Assembly (NCBI GenBank): GCA_021399435.1
Contig: JAJTUP010000107.1
Coordinates: 1-64,000 of the forward strand
Length of the DNA: 64,000 nt
DNA from: Diaporthe sp. PMI_573
Lineage: Eukaryota > Ascomycota > Sordariomycetes > Diaporthales > Diaporthaceae
Direction: 5' to 3'
The notes below the pieces were generated by a model, which ran no database searches, was not told the DNA's origin, and worked only from the letters and a program-made list of their open reading frames with translations. Numbering within the stretch: the stretch's first letter is position 1; each line of letters starts with the position of its first letter. Position numbers and translations under genes: made by a program. Shown here in pieces: positions 10,767 to 22,493 of the stretch.

Positions 10767-11074
10767 AGGAGAGGGGGTTCTAAAAGGCAGGAGAGGGGGT
10801 CCTGAAAGGCAGGAGAGGGGGTCCTGAAAGGCAGGAGGGGGGGTTTTAAAAGGCAGGAGGGGGGGTTCTAAAAGGTAGGAGAGGGGGTCTGCCTTTTAGG
10901 ACCCCTCTATCTCAGGACCCCCTCTCCTGCCTTTCAGAACCCCCCCTCCTGCCTTTTAAAACCCCCCCTCCTGCCTTTTAAAACCCCCCCTCCTGCCTTT
11001 CAGGACCCCCTCTCCTGCCTTTCAGGACCCCCCCTCCTGCCTTTTAAAACCCCCCCTCCTGCCTTTTAAAACCC
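10767..11074. repeat. Foldback: two opposed arrays of a 22-bp repeat
   Basis: The left arm is about six tandem units of the type AGGAGAGGGGGTCCTGAA plus AGGC. Near 10890-10915 the array switches to the reverse complement (GCCTTTCAGGACCCCCTCTC type) and continues for eight or nine units to the edge of the Copia fragment. Units vary between TCCTGAA, TTTTAAA and TTCTAAA cores. As a single strand it would fold into one long hairpin of purine-rich against pyrimidine-rich DNA. Confidence 0.9.
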
Positions 11075-12098
11075 TCCAGTCGGTCCGCGAATTTGGGCAC
11101 GAGATTCTCCGAATTCAAGATGAATCCATCAAAGTCGACAAAAAACACGCACTCCCTGACTCGCACAACGTCCTGAAATTCGTCAATGGACTTGGAAATG
11201 AATTTAACCCCTGGAAGACCGGCTTCTGGGGGAGACAAGACACAAAGGAAGCCACTATTCCGAACTTCCAAGACACACTACGGCAAGCCGAAAACGAGGA
11301 AGGACGACTACGCTCAGAAGCAACACCTGCGCTAATTGCGAGACCGCCAACAACAAGTGCCAACAAGCAATGGGTTGAAATGGATTTTTGCTCCTACTGT
11401 AGAGAGAAGGGATTTCGGTCAATCGGACACAATCAGGAGACATGCTTCCACCTACACCCTGAACTTCGAAAAAACAAGCGCCCTGGACGACCAAATAAGC
11501 GGAGGAGGACCGACAAGTCAGGGGAGAGCTCCAAGGACTCAAGGCCTGACGAAGCAGACCAAGTGGTCGAGACTGCAAACTTTGCCCAGACGGAGTTCAG
11601 TTTTCATGGCCAATCAGTGGCATTTATGGCCTCAATAGGCAAGGAGTGCTCACTACGCACCCAGTGGTGTGTGGATTCAGGGGCTGGAAATACAATGGGG
11701 CACTGCAGAGAGGACTTTGAGGACTTCCGGCCACTGGAAGGCACTGTGACAGGCATAGGAGAGTTTGAACTGCCCATCCGAGGATGTGGTACAGTTCGAC
11801 TTAAGTGCCAAACACGCGCAGGAACAGTGGTGGAAATGTGCCTCCGAGATGTCTATTATGTCCCGGATGTCGGCGTGAATCTCCTCTCTGTCACCCACCT
11901 ACTGCGCACTGGAGCCGAGCTTACAGTATCACTGGACGGGTGGTATATCAAGAAGCTGGAATGGTACGGGTGGAATACGTTCCAACGAAGGAAATGGTGG
12001 CTGACGGGCTGACAAAGGCCCTGAGTCGAGATATGTTCACAAGGTTCAGAGCAGCACTGGGATTGATCGGGACCGCTGATGAGGCAACTGAGGAATGA
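11074..12098 (+). pseudogene. Copia retrotransposon, gag-protease joined to the end of RNase H
   Basis: An open frame from the foldback edge encodes the end of a gag polypeptide (VREFGHEILRIQDESIKV, LRQAENEEGRL), a CCHC-like knuckle (CSYCREKGFRSIGHNQETC) and the retropepsin start (WCVDSGAGNTM, DVYYVPDVGVNLLSV). At about 11945 it jumps, in another frame, to the last residues of a Copia polyprotein (VRVEYVPTKEMVADGLTKAL), normally the end of RNase H, which stops at 12096-12098. Integrase, reverse transcriptase and most of RNase H are gone, a deletion of some 3 kb. The 5' LTR and gag start are also missing. Confidence 0.88.
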
Positions 12099-12135
12099 GA
12101 TGTATAATTTCAGTGGGAGTGATGTTGAGTGGGAG

Positions 12136-12255
12136 TGTTGAAACAAAACACCATCACACCCACTACCGCTCCATCTACATATAGACCGTAGGCCCCAGCA
12201 CCCTCTGAAGGGCCTACTCTCACTTGAATTAACTCAATTCTTCTCTCATTTGACA
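12136..12255 (+). repeat. Copia 3' LTR, about 120 bp
   Basis: A purine-rich tract (GTTGAGTGGGAG) directly precedes TGTTGAAACAAAACACC, the usual polypurine-tract to LTR junction. The LTR probably ends at TTTGACA (12255). It holds a TATA-like ACATATAGA at about 12177. No matching 5' LTR is present, so the boundary at the right is an estimate. Confidence 0.6.
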
Positions 12256-13942
12256 GGGTTCTGAGTGTGCTTACTGCTGGAATTGCTCAGGACTTCAAAT
12301 GTTTAGATCCTGAGGAGATGGCATTCGTGGAAGAGGAAGAGCACAAAGGCAGACTCTATGTGCGCCGCAGGCGGAACAGCACGCACAAAAAGTTTCATTT
12401 TCTTGCCTAGTTCTCCACTGTTCGACAGCGGGAGGCCAGGGTGGGGTGAGAGGTATCGTCGCGCAGGATGTTAGAGGGTGGATTGTGCTCGACCGCCAGC
12501 GACTTTGAGTCAGCGTGGAGCCCTGCTCATCCACACTGCGAATGTGGGCGGACTGTCGTTGTATAATTTGGAAGTGGGTTTAAAATGAGTTGTAGTACCC
12601 TGCCAATTGCACAGCGTCCTTTAGAGGCAAGGCCGAATCTGCTAGATGGTCAGCTCCCGCAGAACAGAAACATGGCCCCCAGTGTCAAGCAGTACAACAA
12701 CCCTGCCAAATATTTGCCCTCTACCCCGATGCCGGACCTGGCCGAGCCAAAGTACCTAGGTAGTGCCAAATATAAATACATGTATAAAGACCGCTCCTCA
12801 AAGGACCATGTTTATCACTACCAATGTGCATTCCATTCACATCCACAATGTCAAAAGACACAGCGGCTGTACGCGAGGCGCGTCGAATCTTGTTACTTGA
12901 GAGAGATCAGCACACAAGCAGCCGTGAAATACCCCAGAGACACAATATTATCACCTTGAGAGACTGTGATACCACGTTGTGCAATGAACACCACACCGAG
13001 CGGCCCAAACAGATCCAGACCCCCGGATCTGGAGACGAATACCAACGGATTGAGACACGCCCTCTCAGCCAGGCGAGCCGGGGCAAGGAGCATGATGGCA
13101 ATAAGAGGTCTATCATTGGATGCTTTGGAATACGGGCCTGGATCATTCGTTTGTCTTGTCGGCGAAGCGGGGCAGAGTAATCATTTGGATTCGCTGGGGA
13201 CGCGACAGTTACTTCGATGTTGGAACTTGGTTCTGGCGGCATTCATGGAAAGAGGGTGAAACACCGTCAGAGGAACGGATGATTCGACGGCTAACCATGT
13301 TCAAAGTGATAATCGCCGTCAGGCTCGCTTGATCATGATCAAAAACTGAGACAATTACGCTTCACATCTGGCCAGACCTCGTGATAAAATGCGTCGCAAA
13401 TTACCCTGACCAACACCACCGCCTTGTTACGTATCTTAGACATAAACCCCGATCTTACGGTCTAGAGGACCCAAGAAACCTTAATCATTACAATTTTATA
13501 CTATGATTATTAAGCAAGTAAACTTTAAGACCCCATCGTGCAACAGTTCTGGAACATTCCATAAAAAAATGTAGGAAGATTATAAATTACACCTTTCCCC
13601 TTAGACCCCTTTTTGAGACAAATCAGAAAGAGACGATAAACAAAGCTTAGTGGAGTAAAGACTGAGGGACAGAAAACTTTGTTGGTGAAAATTGGATACT
13701 CCAGAGCCGACCTGATAGAGAAGAATAATTTCACGTAAAATATTAGAAACATTCGGCCGAAAATGCTGAGGTAGCCAAAGTACATTGTCGTCATTCCACT
13801 TAATCCACGAATCATCGGAACTAATATTATAACCAGAGTAGGAGGAATATAAAGAGAAAGCAGTAGTTGCGGCCCGAGGTGTAAGTATCGCGAATAAGTA
13901 GAACAGAAGACCCCTCTTGTCTGCGCGATTGGCTGCTCACAC
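12256..13942. other. About 1.7 kb with no recognisable gene
   Basis: Several short frames overlap on both strands. One plus-strand frame (12824-13180, MSKDTAAVREARRILLLE) has a TATA-like TATAAATACATGTATAAAG about 55 bases upstream of its ATG, but no family resemblance. A 142-codon minus-strand frame (13525-13953) is hydrophobic and AT-rich and ends inside the terminus of the neighbouring hAT, so it is unlikely to be real. Confidence 0.4.
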
Positions 13943-16713
13943 CAGACTTGCAAACAAATAAATCAGATCCAAATCTATTCAAATCAAATCAAATTTATCC
14001 AAATCAAATCAAATCAAATTGCCCCTGCGCTGACTCAAATCAAATCAAATCGGAGAGCCCAGATTTATTTGGATATCTGATTATTTGGATATGCCCCACA
14101 TCTGTACCCAGGACCAATCAACGTTGAGAGCCTGCTAGGCCAAGAGTGCCCGCTATGCGCAATTGCTTTTTGCAGGCCGTGTCACCAAACTTTCTTTTTG
14201 CATTTTACGTGACGCGTTTGATTGTGAAATATATCTTGGGCGCGCTTGCCATATTGTGGAGGTAGATATTTGTAGCCGATAGCGAAACGGGGACAGCCCT
14301 GGCCTTCTCTGAAATGGCGCAACCCGCAAGAGGCGAAGCGCCGTCAGTCGCCCTTTCTAGGGCATCCGCCAGTTTTAGCGTTCCCGAGAGCTCCCCTGAC
14401 CTTGACTCAGTAGAGCCCGGCGTGGACGCGACCGGCGATACATCGCCTTCGATCGACTACATTGGATATGAAGGCATCGATTGGAATCGCCTCGCAGGGT
14501 TCTCTATACGCAAGTATAGAAAAAGAGCGCGGACGGGATGGGTATGGGAACATGGGTTCGATATCGAGAAAAACGATTCCGGTCATCGATTCTGGCTTTG
14601 CAAAGCCTGCCATCGGAAGAAGGCTACAATTACCCACATGTACGATGCTGCATCCACAAGTCAAGCAAACAGTCATATGGAAGAAATCCACCACATCAAC
14701 AGAGGCGGACCAATGCTACCACAGAGGAAGAAGCAGCGCACTCTTTTCGACATGGTTGATCTAGACTCCCACCGACCCAAGGATCAGGCTTTGATGAACG
14801 CCTTCATATCATCCTTTGAACCGCTTCGCTTTCAGCATCTCCTTATACGCTGGGTGGCATGCGACAACATCCCATTTCACAAGCTGGAGAGTCCGTACTT
14901 TCGCGACCTTATGGCTTACGCGAACAGCGCCATCGCGGATTCGGGCAGTATCCCAACCCATAGCACAATCCGCGACTGGATTGTGCGGTCCTTCAATCGT
15001 CACAAAGGCGTCGTGACGGAATTGCTTCGTCGGTCGCTCAGCTGCATTAACGTCTCCTTTGATGCGTGGTCCTCTCGAAAATTCACATCTCTACTCGGCC
15101 TTACCGTACACTTTCTTAATGACGAAGGGAAGTTCCGTACGTTTCTCCTCGGTTTGCCACGGATTAAAGGTCGTCACTGTGGAGAAAACTTTGCCGACCG
15201 TGTCAGCGAGATAATCCACGAGTATGGGTTCGAGGATCGCGTCGGATATTTTGTCACAGACAATGCGGAGAGCAATGACACGTGCCTTGAAGACTTGGGC
15301 ATTGAGTTAGGGTTCAAAAAGCAGCATCGTCGGCTCCGTTGCTGTGGCCACATCATCAACCTCGTCGCCCGATCCATTCTTTTCGGTACGGACGCCGACG
15401 CGTTCGAAGAGGATTGCCAGGCCGACAAAGAGATCCAAGATGAGGTTAAGCTTTGGAGATCAAAGGGCCCCATCGGCAAGCTGCACAACATCGTTCACTG
15501 GGTGGAAAGGTCTGGCCAGCGCATTGAAAGGCTCCACAAGCTCCAATCCATTGAGAACACCGCCCTGGGCTTCGAAGACAAAACAAACTACGATGTCGTC
15601 ATGGATAACGCTACTCGCTGGAACTCGTCCGAGGCGATGATGGAGCGAGGTTACATGCTTCGCAATGCACTCGATTCGCTGGTCCAAGCGGAAGTGACAG
15701 AGTGGAACCAATACGTGGCCAGAAGGACACAGAACGGGACAAAGCCGATGCCGAAGAAGTGCCGCAAGAAGCCTGCAATTGTGGATGATCGGATGGCCGC
15801 TGAGGACTGGTCCGTTATTGCAGAGTATTTGGCGATCCTGAAACCATTGAAGATCGCGACGAAGCGTCTAGAGGGCCGGCCGCGAGAAGGCAAATTCGGC
15901 GCGATTTGGGAGGTTTTGTTGACAATGGAGTGGCTCCTGAAGCACTTAGAAGAGGCAAAGTTACAACATGAGCGAGACGAGGAGCCTTACCTGCGAATTG
16001 GCTGCAATCTCGGCTGGATGAAGCTGGATCAATACTACGCCCTAACCGAGGACAGCCCTGCATACCTCGCAAGCCTCGTGCTCCATCCCGCATTTCGCTG
16101 GTCAACCGTCGAGTCACAATGGTCTGATCATCCGGATTGGTTGGCCAGAGGAAGGCTGGCCGTGCAAGAGCTATGGGAGGAGTGCCGAAGCCTCCCGGTC
16201 GAGCAAGATACGATACCGGAGCAGCCGACTGTTGCAAGGAAGACAACGGACCTGGATGACTTTATGACTTCAATTAGAAAACTCGGCGCCCAGCCTGCGC
16301 CTTCAGTGTGCTCCATGCGTGACGAGTACGCAGAATGGGTGGCCAGTACCGATCCGGGCGATTGTTTGGTAGACGACCCGATCCAGTATTGGCTTCTCCG
16401 CAGACGCCAATATCCACGCTTGTCGCGAATGGCAATCGATCTCTTTTCCATTCCGGCTATGTCTTCGGAGCCAGAGCGAATATTTAGCCTTGCCGGACAG
16501 ATGGTCACAGCTCAGAGAGGCCGCCTCAAAGCGGATCTTATAGGAGCTGCTCAATGTCTTTCGTCGTGGGAGAAAAGTGGGGTTATCCAGATATCCAAAT
16601 GAGATCCAAATCGATTCAAATCAAATCAAATCAAATCAAATCGATGATTTTACTATCCAAATCAAATCAAATTGGACCCCTGATTTGATTTGATTTATTT
16701 GTTTGCAAGTCTG
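13943..16713 (+). mobile_element. hAT transposon with CAAATCAAAT subterminal repeats, intact transposase
   Basis: The inverted termini read CAGACTTGCAAACAAATAAA at 13943 and its complement ending at 16713. Both subterminal zones are packed with CAAATCAAAT repeats (about 13976-14060 and 16600-16690), facing inward. The only gene is the intact transposase. Flanking 8-mers differ (GCTCACAC and AACTGTCT), so there is no target duplication. The flanks do share an inverted GATTGG-type resemblance, so the true ends could lie slightly further out. Confidence 0.88.
14314..16602 (+). CDS. hAT transposase, 762 residues, apparently intact
   Basis: A single uninterrupted frame carries every expected block. 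A BED-type finger lies near residues 70-130 (CKACHRKK ... HMEEIHH). The RNase-H-like core has SFDAWSS, a second acidic site YFVTDNAESND, the CGHIINLVARSI stretch and DNATRWNSS. The C-terminal dimerisation domain has IPAMSSEPERIFSLAGQ. The length is normal for fungal hATs. The transposase would bind the element's ends through the BED finger, cut, and reinsert it with 8-bp duplications. The start was chosen as the first ATG. No stop or frameshift is seen, so this copy could supply activity in trans to relatives sharing its terminal repeats. Confidence 0.93.
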   Translation: MAQPARGEAPSVALSRASASFSVPESSPDLDSVEPGVDATGDTSPSIDYIGYEGIDWNRLAGFSIRKYRKRARTGWVWEHGFDIEKNDSGHRFWLCKACHRKKATITHMYDAASTSQANSHMEEIHHINRGGPMLPQRKKQRTLFDMVDLDSHRPKDQALMNAFISSFEPLRFQHLLIRWVACDNIPFHKLESPYFRDLMAYANSAIADSGSIPTHSTIRDWIVRSFNRHKGVVTELLRRSLSCINVSFDAWSSRKFTSLLGLTVHFLNDEGKFRTFLLGLPRIKGRHCGENFADRVSEIIHEYGFEDRVGYFVTDNAESNDTCLEDLGIELGFKKQHRRLRCCGHIINLVARSILFGTDADAFEEDCQADKEIQDEVKLWRSKGPIGKLHNIVHWVERSGQRIERLHKLQSIENTALGFEDKTNYDVVMDNATRWNSSEAMMERGYMLRNALDSLVQAEVTEWNQYVARRTQNGTKPMPKKCRKKPAIVDDRMAAEDWSVIAEYLAILKPLKIATKRLEGRPREGKFGAIWEVLLTMEWLLKHLEEAKLQHERDEEPYLRIGCNLGWMKLDQYYALTEDSPAYLASLVLHPAFRWSTVESQWSDHPDWLARGRLAVQELWEECRSLPVEQDTIPEQPTVARKTTDLDDFMTSIRKLGAQPAPSVCSMRDEYAEWVASTDPGDCLVDDPIQYWLLRRRQYPRLSRMAIDLFSIPAMSSEPERIFSLAGQMVTAQRGRLKADLIGAAQCLSSWEKSGVIQISK

Positions 16714-17822
16714 AACTGTCTGACCAATCAATTTTTTCCTCGGGCTCAACGCGTCCAGCTCCATCAAAATGAGTGGGTGTAAATAGGTATCACGTTGCTA
16801 ATATTGTGCCTGGGTCCTGCGAGTGACCCGAACCATCTCGCTCGCTGGTGATATGCACCATAGTCGCAAACGGGTTCAACCACCATTGTAAACAAATTTT
16901 GCCAACGAGCTCCACGAGACCAATCAGTCTTTATGCCATGCATCGAATCCCTTACGCTGCGGTTCAGACTGCAAACCCGCATCCGCTTCCTGTCAGCCTG
17001 CGTGACGATTTAAGGTGGGTACTACGCGCTACGTGTATGTATTCCATCTGTTCCATTAAGATCCCAATTCCCGGAGCACGTCCTGGATTAATCCAGGTTG
17101 CCGGGTTGTGAGATACTGTGTGCCTCGTTTTTAGTGGGAAGTTATCTTTGTAACATTAATCTTAACCAAAACTTGGGCAGCTTTGCCTTAATTGAGGCCG
17201 TAACGAGCCCAGTTTTGGACCTGCGCGGCATCTTCATTTGCACAGTGCGGGAGTAACCGAGAAGGATATTTTAGGCACAGCACTTCGCAAGGACCAATTC
17301 AAGTCCCAAACATAAGAAAGAATCAAATGAGGCTCATCATGATTGACAACTGACAATGTGGTGCGTACTCATTTCTTCGTTGCGTATCAAGTCCTTCACG
17401 TCACCGGCCGTAGGCAGTCCAACACCTACGAATATCACGGAGTATGCCTCCCGTCGATGTTTCTAGACTCGGGCTCCGCTACACTTGGGAAGATGACTGG
17501 TTCTAGCTTGGCACAGGCGGTCTTGGACCTCTCCTCTACATGATATCCCTCTGGCGCTGGAAGGAGGCTCAGTTTGAACTCGTAACTCATCTTGCTCGTC
17601 GTTGCAACTTTACTTCAGGCACATAAAAGGCCAGCCTAAAGAGACTGACAGAGATAAAAGGCACAGGGGCGGGTATGAGATGAAGTTGGTGCATTATTCA
17701 TCGCGTGCTGCTCGACCGCAATACTAGAAGAGCCTTGCAATGGCCAGTGGACGTTCAGAGGACCGTCCGAAACAGACTGAAACATGAAAAATAAGCACAT
17801 TCCTCCCTGACCTCTTGAAGCA
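16714..17822. other. Intergenic, no gene recognised
   Basis: Only short frames occur. A plus-strand frame at 17343-17543 ends with LGKMTGSSLAQAVLDLSST but has no recognisable context. This stretch holds the 3' flank of the P450 gene. Confidence 0.5.
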
Positions 17823-19650
17823 CTACTGGATCTTCGACCCAGGTAGACGACGAGGTGTCAGGTGGACGTTCAGAGGCGGCTTTTCCCAGAGAACATAAGC
17901 CGTCTGATCCTCGCCCCAGCTCTTGCTGTCTTCGGCCAATCTCATCTCAAAATTCCAGACAATCCGTGCCAGAATTATCCTTATTTCGGTGGTAGCAAGA
18001 CTGGTTGAACGCAGCCCATGTTAGCCAAAGTCCCAGTGCTTTTGGGCAGCAAGAGCGAATGCCGGGCCCACTTACTTCATCCCGATGCAGTTCCTTGGAC
18101 CAAATGCGAAAGGCTTCCTGGCTTCTCTTCGGTCGTTGGCGAAACGAGGGTCGCCTAACCAGCGCTCCGGAATGAAATCGTCGGGAAGAGTGAAGTTCAG
18201 GGCGCTCCGATACATTGGCCAATGGGGAAGCGAGATAAGGGTCTGTGAAAATAGTTTAGCGGTGTCCATACACCCTCCTGATCGCTGGGGCGTCGTGGTC
18301 GACCCAGGAAGTGGAATACTCACGTTCTCTGGTATAAAGTTTCCACAGATCACATCTCCTCCTTTATGCATTATTCGCGGTGACGCGTGAGGAAGGGGAG
18401 GACTCATACGGAGAGTCTCGTCCATAACTGCTGTCAAATACGGCAGATTCTGAATGTTATGCACATTGATGTCTTCTTCGGTTTTGAAAGCGGAGAGAAC
18501 TTCGTCTGTAAGTTTGGCCAACTTCTCTGGATACCGCGTTAAGTAGTATGTAGCTCCTGCCAAGGCGGTCGACGACGTCTCGGAGCCGCCGAGCATAATG
18601 ATGAAAGCGTTGGCTACCATCTCTTCCTTATTTAACTCCTGTTCACAAGAAATATTTTTAGTAAATATACAGGACGTAGCCAGTCGCTGCAGATAAGATT
18701 GACTTACTCTGTCCCCCCCTTTCTGTCGAAGCATTGTTTCCATGAAATCTGGACGAGACACTCCCAACTCGATCCTCTTTTCCACATTTTCGGCAGCGAA
18801 CGTAAAGTTATCCTCTGTTAGCCTCTTCAACTCATTTGGGATCATTGCCTCAAATATCGCGGAGAACGGCGGGAATCGCCTGGCTTGACCGAGGAGACTC
18901 AGAGTTTTGGTCGTTGACATCAGGGCATGTATCCATGGATGATCTTGGGATTTCTCAAGGCTTCCGAGAGGCTCGCCCCAGGACAAGTCGCTGATAATGT
19001 CAAAGGTGACCCGGTTGTACCACGACACCATATCTACAGGACGACTGCCCCCTGCGCAATTCTCGTGCAGCCGTTGACAAAGCAGATCGACCTGTTTGGC
19101 AATTAGATGCTCTTGTTCGGATACGGCATACATCGAAAAGCCGTGAGATAGAATACGGCGAAACCGGCTGTGATCTTCATGGTTTGCTCCCAATACGTTA
19201 TGCTCATTGCCCAGAACGGTCAATGGATCTTTGCCATTCTCTGGCCTCCCTCCACTTCGATGGCCAAGGACCTCTTTCCACGCATCGGGATGAATGACTG
19301 ACAACTCCTCATGCGAGATTCGAACAATCGGTCCGTACTTGTTGTGTAGGTCGAGGAGCTTTCGGTGCGGTCTTCCGCCCACAATTGAGAGTGTGTAGGG
19401 AATTCGACTTGCTGCCCAAGTCTTGGGCCCAGGGAATTTTCGCAGTGGGTGGAAGAATGCGTTGTACAGGGCTTTCCCGAGGAGGTAAACGATATACTAG
19501 CAACACGGTCATGTTAGGAGATGCTGAGATAAATTATCAAGACAGTTTCGTATTTAATGACACTCGTACCAAAACACAGCCGATGGCGACGGCTGAAAGG
19601 GCTCGGACAGCCCAGCCCTGTCGAAGAAGGCTTTGAGTCGGGAAAGACAT
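17823..19650 (-). CDS. Cytochrome P450 monooxygenase, 5 exons, 509 residues
   Basis: Exons, read 5' to 3' on the minus strand, are 19650-19570, 19496-18708, 18638-18324, 18242-18076 and 18000-17823. Introns are 73, 69, 81 and 75 nt with GT..AG ends, and the spliced length is exactly 510 codons. The start MSFPTQSLLRQGW leads into a hydrophobic anchor and the proline-rich hinge FPGPKTWAAS. The I-helix is GGSETSST, the K-helix pair is E364..R367 (ETLR), the PERW block is FIPERWLG, and the heme loop is FAFGPRNCIGM with Cys447 as ligand; Cys codon and Asn are joined across intron 4. Overall it resembles the fungal CYP65-like, isotrichodermin C-15-hydroxylase type. It is an ER-bound, reductase-dependent oxygenase. 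The substrate cannot be read from sequence. It lies 1.6 kb from an SDR and 3.7 kb from an enoyl reductase. Confidence 0.93.
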
Positions 19651-20149
19651 GATAAGTCGCGATTTTGTTGGAGCAGAGGGTGGTTTCTCGTATAGAAAAT
19701 AATCCTGAGGTTGAAGATGGTGAGTAGATTTTGGGATCCAACGGCCAGGACTCCTTCTCTTTTAAATGTGAATCTGTTTGTACGTCAACCCGATGCGGTG
19801 AAGCACAGGCACAACTACAGGGGTCCTGGATCACACCTTTCCGAGCCTCCCGTTTCACGCATCACCGTGCAGCGGCGCTTGAGACCCCACACGCCCCTGC
19901 GAATCAACTGCTGCGTTCTACCCCATTTGCGATTCATGGACAAGTATTTTACCCCGCTAAATTGAAAAGAAGGACTCCGCACGCCTTTCTTTCCCGAGCG
20001 ACTCTCTTCTTTCTTACCAATCCTTGCTCTTTGATTCAACAGGTTAAGGAAGAAATCCCCACGCTTTCCATTTCCCAAGCAACTCTCTTCTTTCACGCCA
20101 ATCCTCAAATTGCTTTTAACTTCAGATTCGTATCAACACACAGCTCGAC

Positions 20150-20597
20150 ATTCGTACCTCAGCTCCAATGTTATGGTAGACATTGGTAAAGACTGAGCAT
20201 GCCGATGAGATTATCAAGGACCTGGATCCATTGCTTAAGTCGCACCTTGAAAGTAAGCTGGATGGCGGTTGTGGGACTCTAGGCGACGACGAGCTGGCGC
20301 TTGCTGAGTCAAAATGGCTATTGGAGGGCGAGGATAGCGCCAGCGAGGTTGACGATTCATCACAGCAGCAACAGGCTGAAGAGTTAGTGTCAACCTCTGA
20401 AAGTGAGGCTGAATAGGCGTCGACGAGGTTGTGAATAGCCTCAAAAATCCTCTTATAAATCCACTTATAAATCCACGTGTGTACATCCATTCCACTCCGG
20501 TCGAATATGTGCTACATCCACTACGTAATTGCTAAAAAATCGTACATCCACTCTACTTGGTCCAAAAGTGGAGTGGATGTAGTGGTTCCGACCCTTG
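20150..20597 (+). pseudogene. hAT 3' end: transposase tail plus ACATCCACTC subterminal repeats
   Basis: The frame ending at 20414-20416 reads as the acidic tail of a hAT transposase (KTEHADEIIKDLDPLLKSH ... EELVSTSESEAE) with no catalytic part upstream. It is followed by repeats of ACATCCACT/AGTGGATGT (about 20480-20585) and then a terminus whose complement reads CAAGGGTCGGAACCACTACA. This is the 3' stump of an otherwise lost hAT family, different from the other hATs in the window. The tail assignment is inferred from position; the terminal repeats are the stronger evidence. Confidence 0.55.
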
Positions 20598-21278
20598 AGT
20601 AAGGCCACACAACCCGCGGCTTTATACTGCGTTTACACCCTTCATGAAGAAGCCAAGCGCTTACCCGAGCAAAGCTGTCGCCTATATGAACATCCAGACA
20701 GCCGTATCCCATATGTTGCGAAAGTTCGATAGCGACGGCGCAGGTGAAGTCAGGAGCACGGTATCGAGTTCCGAGTGTGCTGGAGGGTTGCAGGGTCGGG
20801 GAGCGAATAATCACTCAACGATTCGGTCATTAGGTACACAAAAGGACCGTGACGAGGCACTCGAGACTGGCGTGATGAGAATTGTGGCGAGGCTGAAGAA
20901 ATCGGATGCAATTCTCTTGAGACACAGCACTCGACCAAAACTGTCGTTTTCATAGTAATCATTGGGATAAGGGAAACGAATGATATTGTCAGCAAATTGG
21001 AGAGTTATAGCAGTCTCGGGTTGACCCATGTTTCGGTGAATAAAAAAGGAGATCTTTTAGACATTGGGTGAAACGTTGACGAGGCACATGGAGTTAACAT
21101 GCGCTTTGTCATCCTCACGAACCAGGCAGTGACGAGGACTTCGGTTCATCTTTAAGACCTTAATTTCTACGAACAGGACTATGATCAAATAGTTTGACAT
21201 CGTGTCTACCAAAGTAACCCCACTCGCGTCGCTTCCGGGCCTGACGCCGTTGTCTTCATTTTGAGATTGGGGAGGCGC
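20598..21278. other. Intergenic, one doubtful short frame
   Basis: A minus-strand frame 21029-20811 begins MGQPETAITLQFADNIIRFP and might be a first exon, but no continuation or family was recognised. Confidence 0.35.
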
Positions 21279-22493
21279 TCAACTGCCCCTCACGTCTGAG
21301 ATGTTGTTAAGAACAGTCTCCTCCAGGGTGACCCATCCCGGACGCCCAAGATCTTTTAGCAACTGCTCAGCCTTATCACGGGGCTTGATCTCGTTGGGAT
21401 CCGATCCGGCAGAGAAGTTGTCAGGGAATGTCTTGTTAGGAGCGGTCTTGCGGAGGATGTCCAAAACCTCATCCCAACTGAACCGTCCACCAAAGCCAAA
21501 AACTCGTTGATCCTTGACGTGGTCAAAGATGGCGGCTGCGACATGCAGTCTGCCGGTATCCTGCACATCGATGTAATATTCTAGAAAAATACTTAGCAAC
21601 CATCCTCAAATTTGACAAGGAGGGTTAAAAACGTACGTGGCGCTATAACGCGGTGGAAAGGTGTCACTTGTCCTTGCCAAAGTGCGACAGGCAGAGCAGA
21701 GCTGCTAGCGTAGCCCTGGTTCACTGGGTCGAGAGACTTGCCGAAGTTGAAGTTGGGGAGAACTGATAATGTCAGAAATCCTGGAGCTATAGACAATCTC
21801 ACGATCTGACAAGATCTCACCTGTGTTGACAACCAAGTCGGGGTGCCTGTTGCGGTTTTCCTTGTGGTACTTCCACACCGCCTGCTCAGCCTCTGTCTTG
21901 CTAGCGGCGTAAACAACGGTGCCGCGGTCCTCGGTGTAGGGGGGTTCAGCCCATGCAGCCTTGCTTGCAGCCTCATTCCAGCTATCCTCGGTCACTTCGA
22001 CGCCGGGGACGGCTGGATCGGAGAGAACAGCTGCCGATGATGACGAGGTGAAAACGAATCGTTTCACGGAGTCCTCCTTATACGCCGACTTCAGGGCATT
22101 CAGAGCAAAGGCGACGGCTGGGGGGATGACGACATTAGGGTCCGCCGCAAAGCTCATGATGCTGGCGGAGTGTGCAACAACGGAGGTGCCTATACGGGGG
22201 GTCAGCCTCTGATTATAAATCCCTCAAGTTCTCAGCATACCCTTGACAGCCTCGTCGAACGCGCCCTCGGTCGTCAGGTCGGGGATCTTGAAGAGCTCGA
22301 AGCTGCCCTTTCCGTACTTCTTGTCGAAGACCGCTTGGAGCCAGGCATTCTTCTCCGTGTCCCGAACGGTACCGCGTACTTTGTAGCCATGCTCGAGGAA
22401 CTGGTCGGCAATGTGGGAGCCCAACAGGCCGTTAGCTCCAGTGACAAGCACAGTGGAGCCCTTTGGTACTGCCAGGTTGGGAAGAGGTGCCAT
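21279..22493 (-). CDS. NAD(P)-dependent SDR, dihydroflavonol-4-reductase/Gre2 type, 4 exons
   Basis: Exons on the minus strand are 22493-22241, 22189-21821, 21762-21637 and 21580-21279, with introns of 51, 58 and 56 nt. They total 350 codons (349 residues), normal for extended SDRs. The N-terminal Rossmann motif is VLVTGANGLLGSHIA (TGxxGxxG) and the catalytic pair is Y-x3-K in VVYAASK. The region FVFTSSSSAAV carries the usual Ser-rich strand before it. Relatives reduce aldehydes or ketones (for example methylglyoxal reductase, ketoreductases) with NADPH in the cytosol. The substrate is unknown. It is convergent in context with a P450 and an enoyl reductase, so a small specialised-metabolism group is possible. 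Confidence 0.92.

Noticed and set aside
10767..11074. CRISPR-like array
   Set aside because: Units are contiguous with no unique spacers and reverse orientation midway; the genome is fungal.
13525..13953. 142-codon hydrophobic minus-strand frame
   Set aside because: AT-rich, overlaps a hAT terminus at its start codon, no family.
17260..17310. Possible tRNA T-arm CAATTCAAGTCC
   Set aside because: D-arm and acceptor stem do not pair; no convincing A-box.
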